Of a DNA stretch of 50,828 bases, positions 40,809 through 49,446 are shown piece after piece. The stretch's first letter is position 1. Every line of letters starts with the position of its first letter. The DNA is from Sphaerobacter sp. (GTDB taxonomy: Bacteria; Chloroflexota; Chloroflexia; Thermomicrobiales; Thermomicrobiaceae). The notes under the pieces were generated by a model. It saw only the letters and a list, made by a program, of their open reading frames with translations. It ran no database searches and was not told the origin of the DNA. Made by a program: the position numbers and the translations under genes. The stretch lies in contig JASBVL010000015.1 in NCBI GenBank assembly GCA_029961075.1, positions 1-50,828 of the forward strand. Direction: 5' to 3'.

Positions 40809-42469
40809 CACACTTCCTCCGTTTCGCTATCACGTGCGGCGCCGCCGTGGTCACCCGGCCAGACGACCAGCACGTCGGTGCCGCCGTGGTCACCCGGCCA
40901 GACGACCAGCACGTCGGTGCCGCGGCCTGGTGCGCTGGTGATGGTCAGGGCCGCCCCAATCCCCGTCGCGCGCTCGCGCATCGTCTGCATGCCGAAGTGG
41001 CCAGCGGGGATGTCGTCCGGATTGAATCCGCGACCATCATCATGCACCCGCAGGCTGACCGTGCCGTCCGGCGTGCGGCGCAGGCGCACGTCGACCTGCC
41101 CGGCCTGCGCGTACTTGACGACGTTGTTGAGCGCTTCCTGCGCGATCCGGTAGAAGGCGATCTGCACGTCGGTCGGGAGGGGCGGGACGTCCTGCGCCGT
41201 GACGGTGACCGGCAACCGGGAGCGACCGGTGACGGCGTCCGCGAGATGGCGCAGGAGCTCGGCCAGCGGGGTCTCGCTCAGCGCGGTGGGCCGCAGCTCG
41301 AACAGGAGCGTGCGCATCTCCGCCAGCGCCCCGCGCGTGAGGACCCGGAGGTCCTCCAGCGCCTCCGCGCCGCGCTGCGGGTTGCGTGCCCAGAGCACCG
41401 GGAGCACGTCGCCGACGAGACTGGCCGAGAAGAGCGTCTGGGTGACCGCGTCGTGCAGGTCGCGGGCGATCCGCTGGCGCTCGTCCAGGACGGCGGCTTC
41501 GCGCGCGGCCGCCACCAGCCGGGCGTTCTCGATGGCGACGGTGGCCTGGGCCGCCACCGCGGCCAGGAGCCGGACGTGGTGGTCGGTGAAGTGGTTGGGC
41601 TCCCCGTAGGTGATCACCAGCAGGCCCAGCGTGCGCCCGCGGAACTGCAGCGGAACGCCCACCCAGGAGCGCACGTAGGGGCGCGCGCGGAGCCATGCCT
41701 CGCTGACCCCCAGGCGGTAGCCGCGCGCGATCTGGCTGTCCCCCCAGACGTCCCCGATGACGAGCGGCTCGCGCCCCTGGAGCGCCTGCCGGACGACGGG
41801 AGCGTCCGCCAGCCGCAGGCGGATGCCCTCGGCCATCCGGTCGGGGTCCGGCCCGCGCGAGGCAACCTGCACCAGCTCCTCGCCCTCGAGGATCAGGATG
41901 CCGGCGCCATGGTAGTCCATCGCGGTCCGCACCTCATCGAGGATCAAGCCGAGGAGCGGCTCGAGGTCCACGGTGGCCACGACGTTGCGGGCGATCTCCA
42001 GGAGCGTGACGAGCTCGCGGGCATTCGCGGCCGCCCGCTCCTCACCCGGGTGCGCGGCCCGGGAGTCCCCCGCGGTCGCGGTGATGACCCCTTCAATCGC
42101 CGCCACCGCGCCACCGGGTCCGGGCATGCCGCATCCCCGCTCGCAGACCCATTTCTCCTCGCCGGTGGCCGTGTGAATCCGGTACGTGACCTGGAAGCGC
42201 TCCTGCCGCCGGACGGCGGTCTGCAGCTCGCGCCAGACGCGGTCGCGATCGGCGGGATGGATGAGCGTGGCATAGGAGACGGCCCGCTGGCCGACGAGAT
42301 CCGCCGGCTGGTAGCCGGTCAGCGCGACGGCCCCCTCGCTGACGAACTCCATCGTCCGGGAGAGGTCGTTGCGACAGCGATAGGCCATGCCGGGGAGGTT
42401 GTCGAGCAGGGCCGCGAGGGAGAGGGGCGGGGGCGCGTCTCCCGCGCGCTCCTGCGATCGGTCCCGCAT
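40808..42469 (-). CDS. Cytoplasmic PAS-GAF sensor histidine kinase (HisKA_3 type)
   Basis: 553 residues from ATG 42469 (GGAGGACAC upstream). Order of domains: PAS (about residues 15-130), GAF (about 165-310), HisKA_3 dimerisation with the phosphorylated His339 in RDLHDAVTQTLFSASL, and a HATPase domain (NNVVKYA, DDGRGF). There are no membrane segments, so the signal is internal: redox, a small ligand or light are all possible. The C-terminus contains an exact 13-residue duplication (TDVLVVWPGDHGG) from a 39-bp tandem repeat. TATACT at 42518-42523 on the minus strand may be its -10. Partner of the NarL-type regulator. Confidence 0.92.
   Translation of the reverse strand: MRDRSQERAGDAPPPLSLAALLDNLPGMAYRCRNDLSRTMEFVSEGAVALTGYQPADLVGQRAVSYATLIHPADRDRVWRELQTAVRRQERFQVTYRIHTATGEEKWVCERGCGMPGPGGAVAAIEGVITATAGDSRAAHPGEERAAANARELVTLLEIARNVVATVDLEPLLGLILDEVRTAMDYHGAGILILEGEELVQVASRGPDPDRMAEGIRLRLADAPVVRQALQGREPLVIGDVWGDSQIARGYRLGVSEAWLRARPYVRSWVGVPLQFRGRTLGLLVITYGEPNHFTDHHVRLLAAVAAQATVAIENARLVAAAREAAVLDERQRIARDLHDAVTQTLFSASLVGDVLPVLWARNPQRGAEALEDLRVLTRGALAEMRTLLFELRPTALSETPLAELLRHLADAVTGRSRLPVTVTAQDVPPLPTDVQIAFYRIAQEALNNVVKYAQAGQVDVRLRRTPDGTVSLRVHDDGRGFNPDDIPAGHFGMQTMRERATGIGAALTITSAPGRGTDVLVVWPGDHGGTDVLVVWPGDHGGAARDSETEEV
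40841..40918. repeat. Perfect 39-bp tandem duplication in the kinase gene
   Basis: Copies at 40841-40879 and 40880-40918 are identical (each starts GCCGCCGTGGTCACCC). The length is a multiple of three, so the frame is kept and 13 residues are duplicated at the kinase C-terminus. Confidence 0.92.
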
Positions 42470-42582
42470 GCGGGTGTGTCCTCCGGTGACGATGAACCGC
42501 CGGGTCGCGACCGCGCAAGTATACCGTAGGCCCGCGCCCATAGTGCGCATCCGGCAATCTGCCCGCCGACGCGGTATCCGCA

Positions 42583-42611
42583 TTGTCAATCGACAGCGTT
42601 CCTGAGATACT
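42583..42611 (+). promoter_or_regulatory. Promoter of the branched-chain-type binding protein gene
   Basis: TTGTCA at 42583-42588 and GATACT at 42606-42611, spacer 17, 62 bases before ATG 42674. It lies in the gap divergent from the histidine kinase. Confidence 0.6.
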
Positions 42612-42673
42612 GGGATCACTCAATCTCACGGGGTACAGTGTAGGGTTCGCCGGTCACGAGGAGGAGTGATCGT

Positions 42674-44032
42674 ATGCCGAGACGCATCCCCTCGCCGCTC
42701 GCCTTCTTCGTCACCCTTGCGCTCCTGCTCCCGCTCCTCGCCGCCTGCGGCGGGCCCGAGAGCGAACCCACGACCGCCGCGGGCGAGACGCCGACGACCA
42801 GCAGCCAGGCTGGCACGGCGTCGCCGACGGCCGCGGCGGCGGCCTCGCCGGCCGCCGACACCCCGGCGGCGTCGGGTGAGGCGCTGAAGATCGGGATGCT
42901 GGCGCCCTTCACCGGCGACCTGTCCGACTTCGGCCCGGCGTTCTGGAATGCCGCCATGCTGGCCGTGGAGGAGATCAACTCGGCCGGCGGCGTGCTGGGC
43001 CAGTCGGTCGAGCTGATCCGCGCCGACGATGGCACCTCGCCACAGCAGGGCGTCGAGGAGGCGCGCCGCCTGATCGAGGTCGAGGGCGTCAGCGCCATCA
43101 TCGGGGCGGCCGCCAGCGGCGTGACGCTGCCAGTCGCCGAGTCGGTCACTGGCCGCGCCGGGATCGTGCAGATCTCCCCGGCCTCGACCTCGCCCGCCCT
43201 GACCACCGCCAACGACAACGACTTCCTGTTCCGCACCACCATCTCGGACGCGGCGCAGGGCGTGGTGCTCGCGGCACTGGCAAAGGAGCAGGGCTTCACG
43301 AAGGCCTGCACCCTGTACACCAACAACGCCTACGGCCAGGGCCTGTCCGAGACCTTTGCCGAGGAGTTCGAGGCGCAGGGCGGCACGGTCACGGCGCAGG
43401 TCCCGCACGAGCAAGAGCAGGCCAGCTACGCCTCGGAGCTGGCCACCTGTACCGCCGACAACCCGGACGTGCTGGCGGCGATCAGCTACCCGGAGAGCGC
43501 GCGGGTCTACCTGCGCGAGGCCATCGAGCAGGGCCTGGTGCAGAACTTCCTGTTCGTCGACGGCACCAAGTCCGAGGAGCAGTTCGCCGACCTCGGCTGG
43601 CAGTACTTCGAGGGCATGTGGGGCACGGCCCCCGGGGCGCTCGACACCGACGCGGGCGAGGCGTTCGACGCCGCCTACGAGCAGAAGTACGGCCGCCGGC
43701 CGGAGCTGCCCTTCCTCCGCGAGAGCTATGACGCCGTCTACGTGATCGCGCTGGCCGCCCAGCAGGCGGGCAGCACCGATCCCACGGCCATCCGCGACGC
43801 GCTGCGCGACATCGCCAACCCGCCGGGCGAGACCATCCTTCCGGGGCCGGACGGCTGGGCGCAGGCGCTGGAGCTGATCGCGGCCGGCCAGGATGTCAAC
43901 TACGAGGGCGCGGCCAGCCCGGCCGACTTCGATGCGAACGGCGACGTGCTGAAGGGCGCGATCGAGGTGTGGCGAGTCGAGAACGGCGCCATCGTCGTCA
44001 AGGAGACCCGTCAGATCGATCTGAGCCAGTAG
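42674..44032 (+). CDS. Branched-chain amino acid-type ABC substrate-binding lipoprotein (LivK-like)
   Basis: 452 residues from ATG 42674 (GAGGAG upstream). A signal peptide with lipobox ends at Cys25 (LLAAC); an Ala/Thr-rich linker follows to about residue 70. The binding domain (Peripla_BP_6) starts LKIGMLAPFTGDLSDFG and has AMLAVEEINSAGGVLGQSVELI. It delivers substrate to the permease and ATPases encoded on the other strand at 44189-47975, with which it converges. Family 4 binding proteins also carry amides, urea and other compounds, so leucine-type specificity is only a guess. Confidence 0.92.
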   Translation: MPRRIPSPLAFFVTLALLLPLLAACGGPESEPTTAAGETPTTSSQAGTASPTAAAAASPAADTPAASGEALKIGMLAPFTGDLSDFGPAFWNAAMLAVEEINSAGGVLGQSVELIRADDGTSPQQGVEEARRLIEVEGVSAIIGAAASGVTLPVAESVTGRAGIVQISPASTSPALTTANDNDFLFRTTISDAAQGVVLAALAKEQGFTKACTLYTNNAYGQGLSETFAEEFEAQGGTVTAQVPHEQEQASYASELATCTADNPDVLAAISYPESARVYLREAIEQGLVQNFLFVDGTKSEEQFADLGWQYFEGMWGTAPGALDTDAGEAFDAAYEQKYGRRPELPFLRESYDAVYVIALAAQQAGSTDPTAIRDALRDIANPPGETILPGPDGWAQALELIAAGQDVNYEGAASPADFDANGDVLKGAIEVWRVENGAIVVKETRQIDLSQ

Positions 44033-44075
44033 CCGCGCAGACGTTCTCGATCACGGCGACCCACACTCCCGAGCA

Positions 44076-44101
44076 GGGCTTGCGGCCCGCGCCGCAAGCC
44101 C
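44076..44101. terminator. Hairpin between the convergent binding-protein and permease genes
   Basis: GGGCTTGCGG, 6-base loop, CCGCAAGCCC, then TGTCTCGTT. It can serve both directions, 44 bases after the binding-protein stop. Confidence 0.7.
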
Positions 44102-44188
44102 TGTCTCGTTGTGCGCCGCCCGCGGCTCGCGCCGGGGGACCGCCCGGGCATGCGCGGCACCCGCCGCGCGGGCTGCGCGCGCTGGGCC

Positions 44189-45352
44189 TCACTCCGCCGT
44201 GCGCGGGGCGGACTCGACCGGGGTCGCCTCGCGCTTGGCTCCCTGCTGCTGGAGCTCCCGCACCCGGCGCTCCAGCCAGCGCGAGACACGTGCCCGCTCC
44301 GGCACCAGCCCCTGCGGCCGGGCCAGCAGGACCACGACGATCAGCGCCCCGATCAGGAAGTCGCGGAAGAAGGAGATGCGGTCGACGACGAACACTGGCA
44401 GGTCGAAGCCCTGGAGCTGGAGGGTGATCGACCAGAAGCCCCAGATGACGTAGGTGCCGACGATGGCGCCCGCGTTGTTGCCGCTGCCGCCGAGCACCAG
44501 CATGGCCCAGATGATGAAGGTGCCGAAGAAGTGGGTGAAGGTCTCGGGCGAGACGGTGCCCTGCTGGAAGGCGTAGAACGCGCCGCCGACGCCCATGAGC
44601 GCCGCGCCGAGCACGAAGCCCTCCACCTTGAAGGCGAACACGTTCTTCCCGCTGGCGGCCACCACGTCCTCGTCCTCGCGCAGCGCGCGCAGCACGCGGC
44701 CCCAGGGCGAGCTGATGCCGCGCTCCACTAGCAGGTAGACCACCGCCAGCACCGCGAGCGCCAGGAGGAGGAAGACGAACTTGTAGACGCCGGCATCGAA
44801 CCAGCCGGCGAAGGGCCGCGGAATGCCGGTCAGGCCGCGCGTGCCGTTCACCAGCCAGGCCTCCTCGATCGTCACGCGCCGCAGCACCTCGGCCACCCCG
44901 ATGGTGGTGATCGCCAGGTAGTCCTCCCGCAGCCGCAGCGCCGCCAACGCCAGCAGCAGCGCCAGCAGCGCCGCGGCGAGCGCCGCGGCCAGCACGCCGA
45001 AGACGAACGGGAGCCACTCCTGGCTGTCGAGGACGGGGAGGAAGGCCAGGCGATCCCCGAACCCGCCCACGTACTGCACGAACTCGGAGTCGGCCGGCTG
45101 CTTGGTCACGATCGCCGCCACGAAGGCGCCGACCATGAAGAAGGCGACCACGCCGAAGTTGAAGATACCGGTATAGCCCCACTGCACGTTCAGTCCGATG
45201 GCGATGACGGCCAGGACGGCGACGGTCGTCACGAAGGGGGCGAGGAAGTTCACCACGGCGGAGACGCTGCCGCCCGAGTGCAGCAGGGGCAGCAGGATCA
45301 TGGCGGCCGTGACGGCCGCGACAATCATCGTCGTCGACTTCGAACCGTTCAC
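44189..45352 (-). CDS. livM: Branched-chain-type ABC permease LivM
   Basis: 387 residues. GTG 45352 is taken as start because GGAGCG lies at the right distance; it overlaps the end of livH's frame by only a few bases. Nine or so helices, with the LivM signatures GIFNFGVVAFFMVGAFVAAI and LREDYLAITTIGVAEVLRR, and the late GSGNNAGAIVG. Permease half of the importer, paired with LivH. The last gene of the leftward operon livG-livF-livH-livM. The C-terminus ends in a soluble Arg/Glu-rich tail. Confidence 0.9.
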   Translation of the reverse strand: MNGSKSTTMIVAAVTAAMILLPLLHSGGSVSAVVNFLAPFVTTVAVLAVIAIGLNVQWGYTGIFNFGVVAFFMVGAFVAAIVTKQPADSEFVQYVGGFGDRLAFLPVLDSQEWLPFVFGVLAAALAAALLALLLALAALRLREDYLAITTIGVAEVLRRVTIEEAWLVNGTRGLTGIPRPFAGWFDAGVYKFVFLLLALAVLAVVYLLVERGISSPWGRVLRALREDEDVVAASGKNVFAFKVEGFVLGAALMGVGGAFYAFQQGTVSPETFTHFFGTFIIWAMLVLGGSGNNAGAIVGTYVIWGFWSITLQLQGFDLPVFVVDRISFFRDFLIGALIVVVLLARPQGLVPERARVSRWLERRVRELQQQGAKREATPVESAPRTAE

Positions 45353-45356
45353 GGCG

Positions 45357-46436
45357 CTACGCTCCAAACAGGCCCCGCGGCCGGACGAGGATCACCAGGA
45401 TCAGGATGACGAAGGCGATGGCGAACTTGTAGCCCGGGCTGAGGATGCCGACGCTGACGGCCACCTCCTGCACCACGCCGACGACCAGCCCCCCGAGGAG
45501 CGCCCCGTGGGGGCTGCCGATCCCGCCCAGGATCGCCGCCGCGAACACCGGCAGGAGGAGCAGGAACCCGAGCTCGGGCTTCAGTTGCGACTGGAGCGCC
45601 AGCAGGCTGCCGGCGACGGCGATCAGCCCGCCGCTGACGATCCAGGTGGTGCGCACCACCGCCTCGGTGTTGATGCCGCTGACGCGGGCCAGGTCCGGGT
45701 TGTCGGCCATCGCCCGCATGGCGCGGCCGGCGGTGGTCCGGTAGAGGAGGACGTAGACGGCCGCGGCGAGCACGACCGCCATCGCGATGATGAAGAGCTG
45801 ATCGGTGACGACGCGCGGGCCGCCGAGGATCTGGACCGTGGGCCGGATGCCGGCGACGTAGAAGCGCGGGGTGGGCCCCCAGATCATCAGGATCAGGCTG
45901 CGCATGGCGATGGCCACCCCCAGCGAGACGATGGCGAAGATGGCGACCCCCGCCCGGCGCTGGCGCAGCGGGCGATACACCCAGCGATCGACCAGGAGCA
46001 GCAGCAGGGCGGCCACTGCCCCCGCCACCAGGACGGCCAGCACCAGCCCGTAGCCGAACGAGAAGCGCCAGATCGGCGTGGTGGCGCCGGGCAGGTCGGC
46101 GAAGCTCCAGGGCAGCCGCACGTCGGTCCCGCGCGTGCCTACCAGGTTGCCCGAGAGGACGAAGAACGCCAGGTAGGCCGCCAGCATCATCGCGTCGCCG
46201 TGCGCGAAGTGGGCGAACTTCAACACCCCGTAGATCAGCGTCAGCCCGAGCGCGCCCAGCGCCAGCACGCTGCCCACCACCAGCCCGACGACGAGCTGGC
46301 TCGGGTGGGTCAGTGCGCTCCAGGCGACGAAGGCCCCGATGGCGACGAAGAGCGCGACCGAGCCGGCCGCGTCGCCCAGCCGCCGGAGCCCCGCCGGGGC
46401 GACGTTGACCGTTGATGAGACGGTCCCCGTGGACAT
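45357..46436 (-). CDS. livH: Branched-chain-type ABC permease LivH
   Basis: 359 residues from ATG 46436 (GGGGGAG upstream). The first helix is near residues 22-40, and the LivH pattern GLTLIYGVLKFAHFAHGDAMMLAAYLA follows. The late blocks AMADNPDLARVSGINTE and GGIGSPHGALLGGLVVG are typical. It is longer than E. coli LivH (about 308), partly because of an insertion with a soluble loop (near GTRGTDVRLPWSFADL). It starts seven bases after livF ends. Confidence 0.92.
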   Translation of the reverse strand: MSTGTVSSTVNVAPAGLRRLGDAAGSVALFVAIGAFVAWSALTHPSQLVVGLVVGSVLALGALGLTLIYGVLKFAHFAHGDAMMLAAYLAFFVLSGNLVGTRGTDVRLPWSFADLPGATTPIWRFSFGYGLVLAVLVAGAVAALLLLLVDRWVYRPLRQRRAGVAIFAIVSLGVAIAMRSLILMIWGPTPRFYVAGIRPTVQILGGPRVVTDQLFIIAMAVVLAAAVYVLLYRTTAGRAMRAMADNPDLARVSGINTEAVVRTTWIVSGGLIAVAGSLLALQSQLKPELGFLLLLPVFAAAILGGIGSPHGALLGGLVVGVVQEVAVSVGILSPGYKFAIAFVILILVILVRPRGLFGA

Positions 46437-46443
46437 ACCGCTC

Positions 46444-47163
46444 TTACTCCCCCAGATAGAGGCGCCGCACCTCATCGCTGTCCAGGAGTTGGCGCGCCTC
46501 ACCTTCGAGCCGGTTCTCACCGGCGGCCAGCACGTAGCCCCGGTGGCTCAGCGTCAGCGCGTGGCGGGCGTTCTGCTCGACCATGAGGATCGCCGTCCCC
46601 GCGGCGTTGATCTCCGCGACCTTCTCGAACACCATCTCGACCATCTTGGGCGACAGGCTCGCCGACGGCTCGTCGAGCAGGAGGAGCTGGGGATCGAGCA
46701 TCAGCGCCCGCGCGATCGCCAGCAACTGGCGCTGGCCCCCGGAGAGGCGGCCGGCCCGCTCCCCGGGCCGCTCGGCCAGCGCCGGGAAGAGCCGGAGCAC
46801 CTGGCCCATCCGCTCGCCGCGGCCGCCATCCCGCGCGAAGCCGCCTATCTCCAGGTTCTCGCGGATGGTGAGCGAGGGGAACACATTGTCGGTCTGCGGC
46901 ACGTAGCACATGCCGCGGCGGACGAGCCGCTCCGGCGGCTGATTCGTGATCTCCTGCCCGGCCAGGCGCACCTGCCCGGCGCGCACCGGCAGCAGCCCGA
47001 AGATCGCCTTCATCAGGGTGGACTTCCCCGCGCCGTTCGGCCCGATGATCGAGACGATCTCGCCCGGGTACACCCGGATCGAGACCCCGCGGAGGATGTC
47101 GACGCCCCCGTAGCCGGCCGTGAGGCCGGCGACGTCGAGCAGCGGCATCGCGGCGGCCGTCAT
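46444..47163 (-). CDS. livF: Branched-chain-type ABC transporter ATPase LivF
   Basis: 239 residues from ATG 47163, overlapping the livG stop by four bases (ATGA). Walker A is GPNGAGKSTLMKAIF, signature LSGGQRQLLAIARAL, Walker B LLLLDEPSASLSP. The short length and VPQTDNVFPSLTIRENL are typical for LivF. It is the second ATPase of the importer. Confidence 0.94.
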   Translation of the reverse strand: MTAAAMPLLDVAGLTAGYGGVDILRGVSIRVYPGEIVSIIGPNGAGKSTLMKAIFGLLPVRAGQVRLAGQEITNQPPERLVRRGMCYVPQTDNVFPSLTIRENLEIGGFARDGGRGERMGQVLRLFPALAERPGERAGRLSGGQRQLLAIARALMLDPQLLLLDEPSASLSPKMVEMVFEKVAEINAAGTAILMVEQNARHALTLSHRGYVLAAGENRLEGEARQLLDSDEVRRLYLGE

Positions 47164-47975
47164 CGGTACTGCCCTCCCAGATACGCCTCCAGCACGGCCG
47201 GGTTGTTCCGCACCTCCTCCGGCGTCCCCTCGGTCAGGCGGGTCCCCTCGCTCATGACGATGACCGGGTTGCACAGCCGGGCGACGAGGTCCATGTCGTG
47301 CTCGATGATGAACATGGTGATGCCGCGCGCGAAGCACAGCTCCTCGATGTAGCCGACCAGCCTGCGCAGCAGCGTCCGGTTCACCCCGGCGCCCGGCTCG
47401 TCGAGCAGAATCAGGCGGGGCTCGGCCATGAGCGCCCGTGCCAGCTCGAGCAGCTTCTTCTGCCCGCCCGAGAGGTTGGCCGCGTACTCGTCGCGCAGAT
47501 GGATCAGGTCCACGTACTCCAGCACCGCCAGCGCCCGGTCGATGATCTCGCGCTCGCGCTGCCCCACCCGGCCCGGGCGGAACCAGACGTTCCAGACGCG
47601 CTCCCCCTCCTGTCCGGCGGATACCAGCACCAGGTTTTCGAGCACGGTCATGGCGCCGAGCGGGCGGGGGATCTGGAAGGTGCGCACGAGGCCCTTGCGG
47701 GCGATCACGTGCGGGGGCTGGCCGTCGATGCGCTCCCCGTCGAAGATGACGGTGCCGCTCGTCGGCTTGAGGAAGCCGGAGATCAGGTTGAAGGCGGTTG
47801 TCTTCCCCGCCCCGTTGGGGCCGATCAGGCCGGTGATGGTGCCGCGGCGGACCTGGAAGGAACAGTCGTTGACCGCGGTGACCCCGCCGAAGGCCCGGGT
47901 GAGGTGGAGCACCTCGAGGATCGCGTCACTCTGGCCGGCGCCCGCGCCCGCTGCCGACTGCGCCGTCGCCGTCAC
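47160..47975 (-). CDS. livG: Branched-chain-type ABC transporter ATPase LivG
   Basis: 271 residues. GTG 47975 is chosen because GAGAGGAG precedes it; the first 18 residues are an Ala/Gly-rich stretch before the domain. Walker A is GPNGAGKTTAFNLISG, with the typical LivG continuation GFLKPTSGTV, signature LSGGQKKLLELARAL and Walker B LILLDEPGAGVN. The block ITMFIIEHDMDLVARL is also typical. It is the first gene of the operon; a good promoter sits 176 bases upstream. Confidence 0.93.
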   Translation of the reverse strand: MTATAQSAAGAGAGQSDAILEVLHLTRAFGGVTAVNDCSFQVRRGTITGLIGPNGAGKTTAFNLISGFLKPTSGTVIFDGERIDGQPPHVIARKGLVRTFQIPRPLGAMTVLENLVLVSAGQEGERVWNVWFRPGRVGQREREIIDRALAVLEYVDLIHLRDEYAANLSGGQKKLLELARALMAEPRLILLDEPGAGVNRTLLRRLVGYIEELCFARGITMFIIEHDMDLVARLCNPVIVMSEGTRLTEGTPEEVRNNPAVLEAYLGGQYR

Positions 47976-48150
47976 AGCCACTCCTCTCCCGACATCGTGG
48001 GCCGCGCGGCCGGCGGGCCCGATGGGAAATCGCGCGTGGTTGCCGGCGATCGTCGCCAGCAATCGGAGCAGGAGCATCGCTGATGCGCGTGATCGCGGGC
48101 TCGCCTGCTCAGCCGTCGCGCAGCCAATGGCATCCTGACGTGATGGCCTT

Positions 48151-48179
48151 AGCATACACGCCGGCCGGTAACGCGGCAA
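48151..48179 (-). promoter_or_regulatory. Promoter of the livGFHM operon
   Basis: On the minus strand TTGCCG (48179-48174), 17-base spacer, TATGCT (48156-48151), about 175 bases before livG's start. Confidence 0.5.
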
Positions 48180-48256
48180 TACGCAAGGATCGGGGAGCTG
48201 TGGGCGCGCTGCGCCGACGCCCGCGCAGCGGGCGTCGGGAGCGGGCCGGGGCGTGT

Positions 48257-48262
48257 TATACT
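48257..48262 (+). promoter_or_regulatory. -10 element of the YbaB gene
   Basis: TATACT 37 bases before the ATG at 48300, in a GC-rich setting; no clear -35 partner seen. Confidence 0.4.
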
Positions 48263-48299
48263 CTGCCCAACCAACATCGACGGAAGGCCAGGAGCAGCC

Positions 48300-48602
48300 A
48301 TGCAGCCGAATATGAAGATGCTTCAGCAGATGCAGAACCGCCTGCTGAAGATGCAGCAAGAGCTGGAAGAGACCACGGTCGAGGGCTCGGCCGGGGGTGG
48401 CGCCGTGCGCGTGGTGGTCAACGGCACGCGGGCCGTCAAGAGCGTGTCGATCGATCCCGAGGCGGTCGATCCGAACGACATCGAGATCCTGGAGGACATG
48501 GTCCTCACCGCCATCAACGACGCCATGAGCAAGGCCGAGCAGCTCGCGGCCGAGAAGATGGGCGCCATCACCGGCGGCCTCCGGATTCCGGGGCTGATGT
48601 AG
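48300..48602 (+). CDS. YbaB/EbfC family nucleoid-associated protein
   Basis: 100-residue DNA-binding protein of the YbaB/EbfC family. ATG 48300 follows AGGAG. The first helix MQPNMKMLQQMQNRLLKMQQELEE and the middle VEGSAGGGAVRVVVNGTRAVKSVSIDPEAV are diagnostic, and the protein ends in GGLRIPGLM. It often accompanies dnaX and recR; neither is in the window, so it has its own promoter here. It probably helps organise the chromosome. Confidence 0.93.
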   Translation: MQPNMKMLQQMQNRLLKMQQELEETTVEGSAGGGAVRVVVNGTRAVKSVSIDPEAVDPNDIEILEDMVLTAINDAMSKAEQLAAEKMGAITGGLRIPGLM

Positions 48603-49058
48603 CGCCCGACGCCGCCGTCCCCACCCGCGGCCGGGTGGCCGCGGGGCACGGCCCACGCGCGGGTGGGGCGGGGGCTGCCCACCGTCCGCTTTCCACGTAT
48701 CCCACCACCGTGCTGAGCCGCCGCGCCGTGCCCCGGCGGCAGCCCGCCACGCAGGCGGGCCGATGCCCCCATGGAACGCGACATGCAGCGCTCCAGGGCG
48801 GCGGTGAGCGCGGCCGCGCGTGCGACGGGGCGTGACCCCGCCGCTGGTGCGGTGGGGGACTGCCGGGCGCGGAATGGGTGCCCTCAGCCCGGTGGGGGCA
48901 ACCCGGCGCCCCGCGTTCCTGCCGGGCATGGCCAGGTCGACCGCGCTGTCGCGGTGTCGTAAGCCCTCGCGCGCGCGGTGTCATGTCTCTGGCACGTCCG
49001 GCGGCGATACTAGGAGAGTGCCGGGGCGGTACCTGCGAGGAAAGGAGCGGGCTGAGCT
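48603..49058. other. Intergenic region, no gene seen
   Basis: About 456 bases. CCCGCGGCC/GGCCGCGGG (48624-48645) may terminate ybaB. GATACT at 49005-49010 could be a -10 for the zinc-ribbon gene. Open frames on both strands lack start signals and resemblance. Confidence 0.5.
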
Positions 49059-49295
49059 ATGGTCGATGAGGATGTGCGCGGCCCCCTGCGCGAGCTCAAG
49101 GGCCTGGAGGTCGACACCTGCGACGTCTGCGGGCGGACGGTGACCCGGGACGCGCTGGTGGTCCTGTCCACGGCGCACCCGGCCGTCGAGCAGGCGGACG
49201 AGGTGCAGGTGTGCCCGGACTGCCATCTCGCGATGGAGCAGGGTGAGGTTCCCCTGGAAGACGAGGAAGAAGGGGCCGCGCCGGGCCTGTTCTAG
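49059..49295 (+). CDS. Small zinc-ribbon protein
   Basis: 78 residues from ATG 49059 (AAAGGAG upstream, slightly distant). Two CxxC pairs (CDVC near residue 21 and CPDC near 52) suggest one zinc site. The rest is acidic, ending EDEEEGAAPGLF. No membrane segment. Function unknown; the next gene starts 151 bases later, with its own ribosome site. Confidence 0.7.
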   Translation: MVDEDVRGPLRELKGLEVDTCDVCGRTVTRDALVVLSTAHPAVEQADEVQVCPDCHLAMEQGEVPLEDEEEGAAPGLF

Positions 49296-49446
49296 CCAGC
49301 GTCGGCCCGGCGCCGCGCGATGCCCTACCCTTTGCCGCCTGCCGGTCGCCAACCCGCCGCCAATGCGCGATCATGGAGGGGGCACGCCGCCCCCGAACCG
49401 TGCCCGGGGGCGGTTGGCGACCGTGGGCAATGCGGGGAGGGCACCG

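Noticed and set aside
48820..49143. Possible gene overlapping the small zinc-ribbon gene
   Set aside because: No ribosome site, a low-complexity Arg/Pro/Gly product, and it overlaps a better-supported start at 49059.
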